Source: RUG563 sp045589355 (lineage in GTDB: Bacteria; Bacillota; Clostridia; Christensenellales; Aristaeellaceae). Taken from it: DNA of 64,000 nt. Below are positions 8,737 through 16,655 of this stretch, in pieces (within the stretch, counting starts at the first letter, position 1; each line of letters starts with the position of its first letter). A program made the position numbers and the translations under genes. The stretch is from the NCBI GenBank assembly GCA_045589355.1, contig JAZNOW010000027.1:74992-138991 (forward strand). Direction: 5' to 3'. The notes beneath the pieces are model-generated. The model worked only from the letters and a program-made list of their open reading frames with translations, was not told the origin of the DNA and searched no databases.

Positions 8737-8785
8737 AAAAGCGCACATGACCCACGCCTCAAAGCCGTGGAGCATGTGCGCTTTT
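8737..8785. terminator. Bidirectional terminator between esterases and GNAT gene
   Basis: A 13-bp perfect outer stem (8737-8749 with 8773-8785) with an inner 5-bp stem (8752-8756 with 8766-8770). AAAA/TTTT ends suit both convergent genes. Confidence 0.88.
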
Positions 8786-8803
8786 GAATTGATTGGCCAT
8801 TCC

Positions 8804-9331
8804 TTATTGCAGTTTTTTATACAAATAAATCACCAGATCGTCATCCACCGTGCAAACGGTCTCATACTGCACGCATTGCTTGTCCTGATACCACACGCCG
8901 GAACCGTCCGGTATATAGCCCCGCTTTGCGTACATCCGCTGGGCACTGCCGTATTCTTTGCAAAGCCCAACCCCCAGGCATACGGTATTGCTGCGCTGTG
9001 CCGCAATCCTTTCCGCTGCTTCCATCAGGCATTGTCCAATGCCCTTGCGCTGGTATTTCTGCAAGACACCCAGATCAACGATGATGGGCCAATCTTTCCC
9101 TTTGAACGGCCCTTCGTTTGCTTCAAAATACAAATACACATTCCCGGCAGGTTGCCCCTGATATTCTGCTGTCAGCGCTGTACATTTGCCTTCAGCCGCT
9201 TCCCGCATCCGAAAATGATAATAATCCACATCCGGATGCCAGCCCTGAGCTGTGTATTCATCATTCAAAACCTGCGCATCCGCTTTTTCCATATCCCGGA
9301 TGATCACGTTTTCATCCTGATAGTAAATCAT
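8804..9331 (-). CDS. GNAT-family N-acetyltransferase
   Basis: A 175-residue acetyltransferase with IVDLGVLQKYQRKGIGQCLME (acetyl-CoA-binding motif A, QxxGIG) near residue 90 and GSAQRMYAKRGYIPDG (motif B) near residue 130. The substrate is unknown. The start at 9331 (MIYYQDENV) is chosen for GGAGGG just upstream. A longer frame would start inside the end of the ftsK gene. Its 3' end faces the esterase pair. Confidence 0.82.
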   Translation of the reverse strand: MIYYQDENVIIRDMEKADAQVLNDEYTAQGWHPDVDYYHFRMREAAEGKCTALTAEYQGQPAGNVYLYFEANEGPFKGKDWPIIVDLGVLQKYQRKGIGQCLMEAAERIAAQRSNTVCLGVGLCKEYGSAQRMYAKRGYIPDGSGVWYQDKQCVQYETVCTVDDDLVIYLYKKLQ

Positions 9332-9386
9332 ATTCCCTCCATAGTCAAACAGTAAGCCGAAAAGATCCTCCGGCTTGCCGTATTTT

Positions 9387-12300
9387 TTATTGGTCTTCAA
9401 ACATCTGGTAGTATTGTTCCCGGGTGATCAGGCATTTCCGGGGCTTGGACCCTTCGGAAGCGCTGACAATCCCCCGCTTTTCCATTTCATCCACCAACCG
9501 GCCGGCCCGGGCATAGCCGATGCGGAAGCGGCGCTGGAGGAGGCTGGTGGAAATCTGTTCGTCTTCCACAGCCATTTCAATGGCTTCCATCAGCAATTCA
9601 TCGTTGCCGTCCACGGTTTCATTGCCGTACCCGCCCCTCTCTTCACCGCCGATGGTATCCGCCGTAGGCGTTTCTTTATCGGCATTTTCCAGGTGTTCCA
9701 TGATATTGGGATCGTAATCCGTGGTATAGCGGCGGCCAATGTAATCGGCAATGGCGTTCACTTCCTCATCGGAAACAAAGCACCCCTGCACACGCACAGG
9801 CGAACTGCCGGTGGGCTTATAGAGCATATCGCCCTTACCCATCAGTTTTTCTGCCCCATACACATCAATGATGGTGCGGCTGTCGGTGCCGGAAGAAACG
9901 GCAAAGGCAATACGGCTGGGAATGTTGTTTTTCACAACACCGGTAATTACGTCAACCGACGGGCGCTGGGTAGCCAGCACCATGTAAATGCCGGCTGCAC
10001 GTGCCAGAGCGGCCAGACGGCGGATGGATTCTTCCACATCCTTGCGGCACACTTCCATCAGGTCAGCCATTTCGTCAATGATCACCACAATGTTGGGCAG
10101 TTCCTTGTCGGTACCGCGATACATGTCATTATAGCCGGCCAGGTTTCGCACGCCTTCCTGGCTGAACTTGCCATACCTTTCCTGCATCTCCTGCACAACC
10201 CATGCAAGAGCGCCGGCTGCTTTTCTGGGATCGCTGATCACGGGCACCAGCAAATGCGGAATGCTGTTGTACACCGTCAGTTCCACCTGCTTGGGGTCGA
10301 TCATGATCAGGCGCACCTGTTCAGGTGAAGTACGGTAAAGCAGGCTGCATACGATGGAGTTGATGCAGACGGATTTACCGCTGCCGGTTGCACCGGCAAT
10401 CAATAGGTGCGGCATTTTGGAAAGGTCACACAGCACGGGTGTGCCGGCCACGTCCTTGCCCAGCGCCACCATCAGGGGGGATGTGGCGTTCTGCATCTTT
10501 TCGCTTGCCAGCACTTCGCGAAGGGATACCGTGCTTACCAGTTTGTTGGGCACTTCAATGCCGATATAGCTGGTGCCCTGAATGGGCGCTTCCACACGCA
10601 CATGCTTTGTTTTCAAATCAAGGGCCAGGTTATCGGCCGTCTGGGTCACCTTGTTCACCTTAACGCCGGGGCCGATTTGAATGGCAAAACGGGTAATGGA
10701 GGGGCCGTGCATGATTTGCTTCACTTCGGCATCCACCCCAAAGCTGCCCAGCGTGCCTTCAATGATCTCCGCGCGCTGCTGGTCTTCCCGGTTGCTGTCT
10801 TCCGAAGAAACGGCCTTGCTTTCTTCCAGCAAACGCATGGGCGGTGCCTGATACCGAACCGCCATCACCATTTCCGTCTGCTTCATCTGCGTGGAGCGCG
10901 TACCGTCCAGTTTTGCATCTGCCTTAGGTTCCGGAATGGGCTTGATGGGAATGCGTTCACCGGTAATGGGCATCACAGGATCGGTAAACACCTGTTTGGG
11001 CTCGCCTTTTTGGGTGGTATGGTCCGGCATTTTCATTTCCCGCTGCCGGCTCTCTACCATTTCGGACCAGCTGGGCCTTGCTTTGGGTGCCGGCTTTTCT
11101 TCTTCCGATTGCACGGGCGCAGGCTGTTCTTCCTTGTTCAATTCTGCCCGCATCTGTGCCCAGGTTTTTCTCTTTTCCGTTTTTACCGATTCTTCCGCAG
11201 CCTTTTCATTTTCATAGGCATATGGGCTCTTTACAGGCTTCTGCGGTTCAAATACCGGCTGCTCCGGTTCATCCCAGGGCAGTTCATCCTGGTCCTCATC
11301 CGCAGGATATTCCACCACCGGCGGCATAACCGGCTGGTACACCGGCGGCTTTTGCCGCTCCGGTTCCATTACGGGTTCAGGCTGCAGCTGCAGCTGCTGT
11401 TCCTGATATACAGGTGCTTCCTCCACAGGGGGCTGAACAGGCTGCTTCCTGCCAAACCGTCTTGCAGGCGCAGGCTTCGGTTCGGGCTGATATACGGGCT
11501 GCTGTACAGGCTGCAACGGAGCCGGTTGCTGTACAGGCTGCTGCTGAACAGGCTGTTGATAGGCGTTTCTTTCCTGGGGATGGAGCGGAAAACGCTCGTC
11601 ATAAAGTTCATTGGATACAGGATAAAAGCCATCCACCGCAGATACCGTTTGCCGGACCGGCTGCTGCGGATATGCAGGTGCCGCATCCTGCGGATATTCA
11701 TAGCCCGTATGGCTTACCACCTGACGGGGCTGCTGGGTGTACTCCATGGGAATCTGCTGCACAACCGGCTGCTGCAGTTGGGCTTGCCTGGCCGCTTCAG
11801 CCGCTTCCATGGCTTCCCTTTCTGCCCGTGCCGCTTCTTTTTCGGCCCTGCGCTGTGCCCGCGCCGCCTGACGCTGTTCACTGCCTTCGGAAAGTTTCTG
11901 GATCACGTCCACAGGGTTCTTTTTCAAAAGCAGGAAAATGAGCACAATGAACATAGCGACCACAAAAATCATGCCGATCACCGTGCCCATCAATCGCCAT
12001 ATGGGATAGGCCAGCAGCATCCCGATCAGGCCGCCGCCGCTTCCGTTTCTGCCATCTTTGCTCGCCTGGGCAAGGAAATTCCCGTATCCATTCATGCCTT
12101 CGTTTTCATAAAGGTAATGAAGATAATTCGGGCTTCCGCTTACCGTAGCGCATCGTGCCGTCAGCGTTACTGCTGTCAGGATCAGTACATACATAGCCAA
12201 AGCAATCACACATGCCCATCCGTTCACCCGATGCCTGGTGGACACCAGCATCATGGCGCCGCACCAGATGATCAGAATGGGAAACAGCACGCAAACAGGG

Positions 12301-12494
12301 CCGCACAAGCCATTCAGGCTGAGGGCCAGTTGCTTTGCGATATAGCCTTCTCCGGCTGACAGCATGGCCAGCAGCCAGCAAAGACCCAGGGCCAAAAACA
12401 CGATGCCGAACGTTACCGTTACAGCAGCGTGTTTGCCTGTTGTCACATATTCGGGCATTTGTTGTTTTTTCGCCTTACCTTTGGCTGTGCTCAT
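9387..12494 (-). CDS. ftsK: DNA translocase FtsK/SpoIIIE
   Basis: A 1035-residue protein. The N-terminal region has four to five membrane segments (residues about 20-195), followed by a charged helix rich in Ala, Arg and Glu. A long Pro/Gln-rich linker full of QPVQQ-type repeats covers about residues 235-480. The RecA-like motor has Walker A GATGSGKS near residue 700 and the Walker B-type VVIIDEMADLM. A winged-helix gamma domain ends the protein (TSLLQRRFRIGYARAGRLVDEME), where FtsK/SpoIIIE reads KOPS/SRS DNA. It pumps chromosome through the septum in division or sporulation. The ATG lies 12 bases after the stop of the secreted protein gene. Confidence 0.95.
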   Translation of the reverse strand: MSTAKGKAKKQQMPEYVTTGKHAAVTVTFGIVFLALGLCWLLAMLSAGEGYIAKQLALSLNGLCGPVCVLFPILIIWCGAMMLVSTRHRVNGWACVIALAMYVLILTAVTLTARCATVSGSPNYLHYLYENEGMNGYGNFLAQASKDGRNGSGGGLIGMLLAYPIWRLMGTVIGMIFVVAMFIVLIFLLLKKNPVDVIQKLSEGSEQRQAARAQRRAEKEAARAEREAMEAAEAARQAQLQQPVVQQIPMEYTQQPRQVVSHTGYEYPQDAAPAYPQQPVRQTVSAVDGFYPVSNELYDERFPLHPQERNAYQQPVQQQPVQQPAPLQPVQQPVYQPEPKPAPARRFGRKQPVQPPVEEAPVYQEQQLQLQPEPVMEPERQKPPVYQPVMPPVVEYPADEDQDELPWDEPEQPVFEPQKPVKSPYAYENEKAAEESVKTEKRKTWAQMRAELNKEEQPAPVQSEEEKPAPKARPSWSEMVESRQREMKMPDHTTQKGEPKQVFTDPVMPITGERIPIKPIPEPKADAKLDGTRSTQMKQTEMVMAVRYQAPPMRLLEESKAVSSEDSNREDQQRAEIIEGTLGSFGVDAEVKQIMHGPSITRFAIQIGPGVKVNKVTQTADNLALDLKTKHVRVEAPIQGTSYIGIEVPNKLVSTVSLREVLASEKMQNATSPLMVALGKDVAGTPVLCDLSKMPHLLIAGATGSGKSVCINSIVCSLLYRTSPEQVRLIMIDPKQVELTVYNSIPHLLVPVISDPRKAAGALAWVVQEMQERYGKFSQEGVRNLAGYNDMYRGTDKELPNIVVIIDEMADLMEVCRKDVEESIRRLAALARAAGIYMVLATQRPSVDVITGVVKNNIPSRIAFAVSSGTDSRTIIDVYGAEKLMGKGDMLYKPTGSSPVRVQGCFVSDEEVNAIADYIGRRYTTDYDPNIMEHLENADKETPTADTIGGEERGGYGNETVDGNDELLMEAIEMAVEDEQISTSLLQRRFRIGYARAGRLVDEMEKRGIVSASEGSKPRKCLITREQYYQMFEDQ

Positions 12495-12506
12495 TCTTTT
12501 TCCCCT

Positions 12507-13643
12507 TTATTGCTTTATCATCAATCGTATGTATTGCACCGTGCCGCTTTCGTCGGCATAAAGTGTGTATTCGGCATTTGCCCGTGTTTCATCGGGCAGC
12601 GTGATTTCCGTCTGCCAGGTGATGCTCTCCCCGGCACAAACGCGGTATTGCTGAGCGGTGTCTTCATCGATGGAAAGGGCTATACCATCATCCCCCAGCA
12701 TCTGAACGGCTTCATTCAGGCCGGTTTTGCCGGTGATTATGCCGTTATCATCCAGGTTGCGGCAAAGCAAGCCCAGCACTTTTTCTTCGCTTTCGTCGGT
12801 CAAAAGCAAAGTACCCCGCATTTTTGCATCTTCCACTTCATAGCAGGCGCCGCCGGGATAGTATTCGGAATCCACCGTGGAGCGATAGGCATCAAGGGCA
12901 TTTTCCAACTGCATACCGATGCAATTTCTGTCCCCCAGCCCATTTAAATAACCGACTTTGGTATCTTTCGACCGCATCCTGTTGATGATGCTGTTTTCAC
13001 TCAGATCATAATAGGCTTCCAGCTGGCTGAAACGGAACGTGACGGCGCCGCTGTATCCAGAAAGGAACGACAGCTGATCAATTTCGTACCAGATGGTCAG
13101 GTTGCCGAAGGAATCGATGGTATATCGTTCGAAGGGAACGGGAAACAGGCTTCTGTTTTCCAGATGGGTGGAGAGCATTTCTTCAATCTCATTTTCCATC
13201 ACCGATTCGATACAGGCCTTTGCCCCATCCGGATCCTGAAACAGGGTATCGAAAGGAATTTCTTCACCGTCTGTCACATCGTATGTCATGGGATAATACA
13301 CCTGGGACGGACGCCCCACAGGCATTTTTCCTTTGGCGCTGATCACAAGGGACAATACATCCCCCTGCACTTCGCCTTCCCAGTCCACCTGCAAGCCTGC
13401 GCTGCCGGCGCCATGAAGAAGCACATTTTTGTAGGCATCAATCTGCGCTTTTTCCACGATGGCGGCATTGATGCTTTCCGCATGTTCGCTTTCACTAGCC
13501 AGCACGGGATAAAGCACGTAGTTTCCGCCCTCTTCCTTTGCAGCGGCATCCCCCAAAGGCATAAGCGTACTTTCCGTCGCCAATGCCGTATTGGCAAGCA
13601 ACAGGCAGCCAATGATCAGTCCCAGAAAAAAATGCTTTTTCAT
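12507..13643 (-). CDS. Secreted protein with RsiV/DUF3298-like domain
   Basis: A 378-residue protein with a Sec signal peptide (KKHFFLGLIIGCLLLANTALA). The middle part (VYYPMTYDVTDGEEIPFDTLF, then CIESVMENEIEEML) resembles the DUF3298/RsiV-type extracytoplasmic domain. The C-terminal 150 residues have no match I recognise. There is no lipobox or C-terminal anchor, so it is probably released or loosely wall-associated. It has its own promoter at 13665-13693 and sits directly upstream of ftsK, 12 bases away, so the two are likely co-transcribed. Function unknown. Confidence 0.6.
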   Translation of the reverse strand: MKKHFFLGLIIGCLLLANTALATESTLMPLGDAAAKEEGGNYVLYPVLASESEHAESINAAIVEKAQIDAYKNVLLHGAGSAGLQVDWEGEVQGDVLSLVISAKGKMPVGRPSQVYYPMTYDVTDGEEIPFDTLFQDPDGAKACIESVMENEIEEMLSTHLENRSLFPVPFERYTIDSFGNLTIWYEIDQLSFLSGYSGAVTFRFSQLEAYYDLSENSIINRMRSKDTKVGYLNGLGDRNCIGMQLENALDAYRSTVDSEYYPGGACYEVEDAKMRGTLLLTDESEEKVLGLLCRNLDDNGIITGKTGLNEAVQMLGDDGIALSIDEDTAQQYRVCAGESITWQTEITLPDETRANAEYTLYADESGTVQYIRLMIKQ

Positions 13644-13664
13644 TCGCGAATCCTCCCCATATAC

Positions 13665-13693
13665 AGTATACCTTATTTTCAGCTTTTTTTCAA
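13665..13693 (-). promoter_or_regulatory. SigA-type promoter of the secreted protein/ftsK unit
   Basis: TTGAAA (13693-13688), a 17-base spacer and TATACT (13670-13665) on the minus strand. The -35 overlaps the last codons of dpaB. The -10 is part of a palindrome TATACAGTATA (13660-13670 region). Confidence 0.65.
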
Positions 13694-14269
13694 GTTGCCG
13701 TACAGCATGGGCTGCAGCTGTGCCCCTGCCAGTGCCGCCGAAAGCGCAGCCGGCAGTTTATCAAAATCCGCCACAAGGGAACGGGGTTTCCCAATGGGGT
13801 CATCCTGCCCGTACGGTACAAAATAAACGTTTCTCATGGCCAAAATCTTCCCGATGTTTTCTGCCGACGCCCCCAGGCCATCGTTTGTGGACGGCGCAAT
13901 CAACACAGGACGTCCGTTCCTGAGGTGAGATTTTGCCCCCAGCAATGCAGGCGTATCGAAGATGCCGTGGGCCATTTTTCCAAGGGAAGCACCGGTCATG
14001 GGCGCGATCACATAGGCGTCCAGCAGTTTCCTGGGGCCGATGGGCTCCACCGCCTGCAGCGTATCCAGCACCGTGTTGCCGGTGATTCGCATCAAGGTGC
14101 TGCGCACCGTTTCCGCCGGATAAAAGCGGGTATCATGATCCCGCACCGCAAAGGAAACAATGGGCGTCACTTCATACCCTTCCTCCATCAGCTGTTCCAT
14201 CACCCTGAATACCCTTTGAAATGTACAGTAAGACCCTGTCAATGCAAAGCCCACCCTTGTTTTGCTCAT
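13679..14269 (-). CDS. dpaB: Dipicolinate synthase subunit B
   Basis: A 196-residue flavoprotein-like subunit (SpoVFB). GFALTGSYCTF at the N terminus is the phosphate-binding loop of the flavodoxin-like fold. VIAPMTGASLGKMAHGIFDTPALLGAKS and the PVLIAPSTNDGLG segment are hallmarks of the family. With DpaA it makes dipicolinic acid from the lysine-pathway intermediate in the mother cell, for spore core dehydration. Its ATG overlaps the dpaA stop by four bases (ATGA), so the two are translationally coupled. Confidence 0.93.
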   Translation of the reverse strand: MSKTRVGFALTGSYCTFQRVFRVMEQLMEEGYEVTPIVSFAVRDHDTRFYPAETVRSTLMRITGNTVLDTLQAVEPIGPRKLLDAYVIAPMTGASLGKMAHGIFDTPALLGAKSHLRNGRPVLIAPSTNDGLGASAENIGKILAMRNVYFVPYGQDDPIGKPRSLVADFDKLPAALSAALAGAQLQPMLYGNLKKS

Positions 14270-15000
14270 TTGCCCACACTCCTTTCAATGAAATCCAGCC
14301 AGGCCCTCGCTGCATCTTCCGGGCAATACCGTCCCGGCAAGCCCCCTTCAATCTGCACCTGTATACCCATCTGTGCTGCTTTTTCCATGTCCACGCCATA
14401 AGGCACGCTGGCAAGTTCCATGATCGGTGTTTGCCCGTTCATCCTTTTCAATATTTTTTCATCCATCACCACATGCGGCACTGTGTTGAACACCCAATCC
14501 ACATTCCCGATTACATTGCCCATTTCTTCAATGGACACGCTGTTTTCACCGGCTTCTTTTCTGGCTTCCGTCCGTCTTGCCGCAACGATCACTTCACTGC
14601 CCAGCCCCCGCAGCATGCCGGTCAGTGTCTTTCCGATCCTGCCATACCCTATCACCAGACATTTTTTCCGGCACAAAGCGCCGTTTTCACTCTTCATTGC
14701 TTTCCATACGGCCGCTTCTGCCGTCAACACCGCATTTTCCATCTGGAATGTTTCATCCTGCAGCACATTCGCCAGCTGCCAGCGGTTCTCTTTTGCTGCC
14801 TGCAGGATATCATCATCCACCATACCGCAAATGAACATTTGTCCCTTTGGAAACAACCGTTTCAAATCGGAATATTTCGCCTTTGGAAGAGGCAGCACCA
14901 CCGCATCGGGCCGGATATCCGTAAGGATGTATCCTTTTTCCACGGCAAGCTTCCGCAGCCACTCCCCTCTGCGATCGCTTCCATATATACACAAACGCAC
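14266..15000 (-). CDS. dpaA: Dipicolinate synthase subunit A, short form
   Basis: A 244-residue Rossmann-type dehydrogenase subunit (SpoVFA). The NAD(P)-binding site is CLVIGYGRIGKTLTGMLRGLG (about residues 125-145), with VFNTVPHVVMDEKIL and PIMELASVPYGVD downstream, as in DpaA. At 244 residues it is shorter than the roughly 300 of Bacillus SpoVFA; the N-terminal domain is reduced. The start is a GTG at 15000, with GGGGAGGG 9 bases upstream. The in-frame ATG at 15027 would lie upstream of the start site predicted from the SigK-like promoter. Confidence 0.88.
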   Translation of the reverse strand: MRLCIYGSDRRGEWLRKLAVEKGYILTDIRPDAVVLPLPKAKYSDLKRLFPKGQMFICGMVDDDILQAAKENRWQLANVLQDETFQMENAVLTAEAAVWKAMKSENGALCRKKCLVIGYGRIGKTLTGMLRGLGSEVIVAARRTEARKEAGENSVSIEEMGNVIGNVDWVFNTVPHVVMDEKILKRMNGQTPIMELASVPYGVDMEKAAQMGIQVQIEGGLPGRYCPEDAARAWLDFIERSVGK

Positions 15001-15031
15001 GCAGGCAATCCCTCCCCTTGTTTTCATATTG

Positions 15032-15060
15032 CATCTTATGCCGGGGAGAATGTCCGGGTG
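15032..15060 (-). promoter_or_regulatory. SigK-like promoter of dpaAB
   Basis: CACC (15060-15057), a 16-base spacer and CATAAGATG (15040-15032) on the minus strand. The known SigK pattern is mACm-N16-CATAnnnTA, so only the last base deviates. Bacillus spoVF is SigK-dependent, which fits. The predicted transcript starts near 15025. Confidence 0.6.
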
Positions 15061-15082
15061 AAATAAAGTTGGGAAATGATGA

Positions 15083-15111
15083 TTGACTTTCGTCCTTTGT
15101 GGCATTATCAT
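15083..15111 (+). promoter_or_regulatory. SigA-type promoter of the GNAT-prmA operon
   Basis: TTGACT (15083-15088), a 17-base spacer and TATCAT (15106-15111). AAGGAGG follows before the ATG at 15142. Confidence 0.7.
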
Positions 15112-15141
15112 GGTAGAAGGATTGAAAGGAGGCTCCTTTTC

Positions 15142-15666
15142 ATGTATCAGGGGAACCTTGTGCGGCTTCGCGCATTTGATAACAGCGATCTGATGTATGC
15201 CCTTTCCATCAATAATGATTACGATGTGATGCGTACGGCTTCCGCCGGTATTCTTTACCCCACCACAGTGGAAGACCAGGCGCGGATGATGAGCAACCAA
15301 ACCAGCTATACCGCCGGAGACTACCAGTTCGCCATCGAACAGCTGGATAACGGACGTTTCATCGGCCAGTGCGGGCTGATGCAAGTAAACTGGAAAAACA
15401 GAAGGGCCGAAATCGGCATCATGCTGGATAAGGCAGCCGCCAATCAGGGGTATGGCACCGATGCCATTCAGACGCTTTGCAAATTCGCTTTCAGGGAAAT
15501 GAACCTGCATAAGCTGAAAGCCGTCGTGTTCGATTTCAATGCACCGGCCATCCGCTGCTATGAAAAATGCGGTTTTGTCCGGGAAGGCGAATTGAAAGAC
15601 GAAGTATTCCGGGAAGGTAAATATCACAGCGCGATCGTGATGGCGCTGATCAATACGGAGGATTAA
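15142..15666 (+). CDS. GNAT-family N-acetyltransferase (RimJ/SpeG-like)
   Basis: A 174-residue acetyltransferase. RRAEIGIMLDKAAANQGYGTDAI (near residue 90) is the acetyl-CoA-binding loop, and KAVVFDFNAPAIRCYEKCGFVREGELKD is the usual C-terminal motif of SpeG/RimJ-like enzymes. The acceptor may be a polyamine, a protein N terminus or an antibiotic; sequence alone does not decide. The start at 15142 (MYQGNLVRLR) follows AAGGAGG. prmA starts 5 bases after its stop, so the pair is an operon. Confidence 0.87.
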   Translation: MYQGNLVRLRAFDNSDLMYALSINNDYDVMRTASAGILYPTTVEDQARMMSNQTSYTAGDYQFAIEQLDNGRFIGQCGLMQVNWKNRRAEIGIMLDKAAANQGYGTDAIQTLCKFAFREMNLHKLKAVVFDFNAPAIRCYEKCGFVREGELKDEVFREGKYHSAIVMALINTED

Positions 15667-15671
15667 GCATT

Positions 15672-16601
15672 ATGGAATATACCGAAGTTACCATTTCTAC
15701 CGTCTCCGCCGGTGCGGAACTGATTTCCGATCTGCTCATGCGCCTGGGCGCTGCCGGCACCCAGATCCTGGACCGGGCCGACCTGCCCGATCCTTCCAAG
15801 CCCACCGCCAACTGGGAACTGATGGATCAATCCGTGATCGACGCCATGCCGGAAGACGTGCAGGTGAAGGCCTGGTTTGATGAAGACACCCTGAAAACAG
15901 CTTTGCCCGTTTTGCGGGAAGAGCTTTCCGGCATGAAAAGCCATGTGCCCTCCCTGGGCGCCCTTACCCTTTCCCTGCAGGGCGTAAAGGAAGAAGACTG
16001 GTCCGAAAACTGGAAGCAATACTATAAACCCTTCCGCATCGGCAAGCACATGGTGGTCAAGCCCACTTGGGAAGATTTTGATCTGCTGCCCGATGATCTG
16101 CTCATCGAAATTGATCCCGGCATGGCCTTTGGCACCGGCACCCACGAAACCACCGCCATGTGCGTTTCCCTCATCGAAAAATACTACAAGGCCGGCTCCC
16201 TGCTGGACGTAGGCACCGGCAGCGGCATTTTGGCCATTGCCGCAGCGCGTCTTGGCGCCGAAGATATTTACGCCGTGGATATCGATCCCGACGCCGTTCG
16301 CGTTGCCCGGGAAAATGTAGAACACAATGGGCTGGAAAACAAGATCGACGTGCAGCAGGGCGATTTGCTGCAGGGGCTCAGCCGCTCTTTCGATTTTGCC
16401 GTTGCCAACATCCTGGCTCCCGTCATTTGCATGCTGGCCGCTCCTTTGAAAAAGCATCTGGCCGAAAACGGCATCTTCGTCTGCTCCGGCATCATCAAGG
16501 AAGCAGAAGAAGATGTGCGTAAAGCGCTGGACGAAGCCGGCTACATCATCGACGAAGTATGCTACCGGGGCGACTGGGTTGCCTTTGCCTGCCATATCTG
16601 A
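15672..16601 (+). CDS. prmA: Ribosomal protein L11 methyltransferase
   Basis: A 309-residue PrmA. An N-terminal substrate-recognition domain (residues about 1-105) is joined to a class I SAM methyltransferase: DPGMAFGTGTHETT near 157 is the PrmA-specific block, LLDVGTGSGILAIAAARLGA near 178 the SAM loop, and FAVANILAPVI the catalytic-site NxL-type motif. It methylates L11 amino groups in the cytosol. A 15-bp terminator follows directly. Confidence 0.95.
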   Translation: MEYTEVTISTVSAGAELISDLLMRLGAAGTQILDRADLPDPSKPTANWELMDQSVIDAMPEDVQVKAWFDEDTLKTALPVLREELSGMKSHVPSLGALTLSLQGVKEEDWSENWKQYYKPFRIGKHMVVKPTWEDFDLLPDDLLIEIDPGMAFGTGTHETTAMCVSLIEKYYKAGSLLDVGTGSGILAIAAARLGAEDIYAVDIDPDAVRVARENVEHNGLENKIDVQQGDLLQGLSRSFDFAVANILAPVICMLAAPLKKHLAENGIFVCSGIIKEAEEDVRKALDEAGYIIDEVCYRGDWVAFACHI

Positions 16602-16610
16602 TTGCATAAA

Positions 16611-16646
16611 AAAACGCTTGTTTCCTCTTTGGGAAACAAGCGTTTT
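16611..16646. terminator. Bidirectional terminator between prmA and the Cys-repeat gene
   Basis: A perfect 15-bp stem (16611-16625 with 16632-16646) with A-rich and T-rich flanks, serving both convergent genes. Confidence 0.9.
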
Positions 16647-16655
16647 TCTTTTTCT

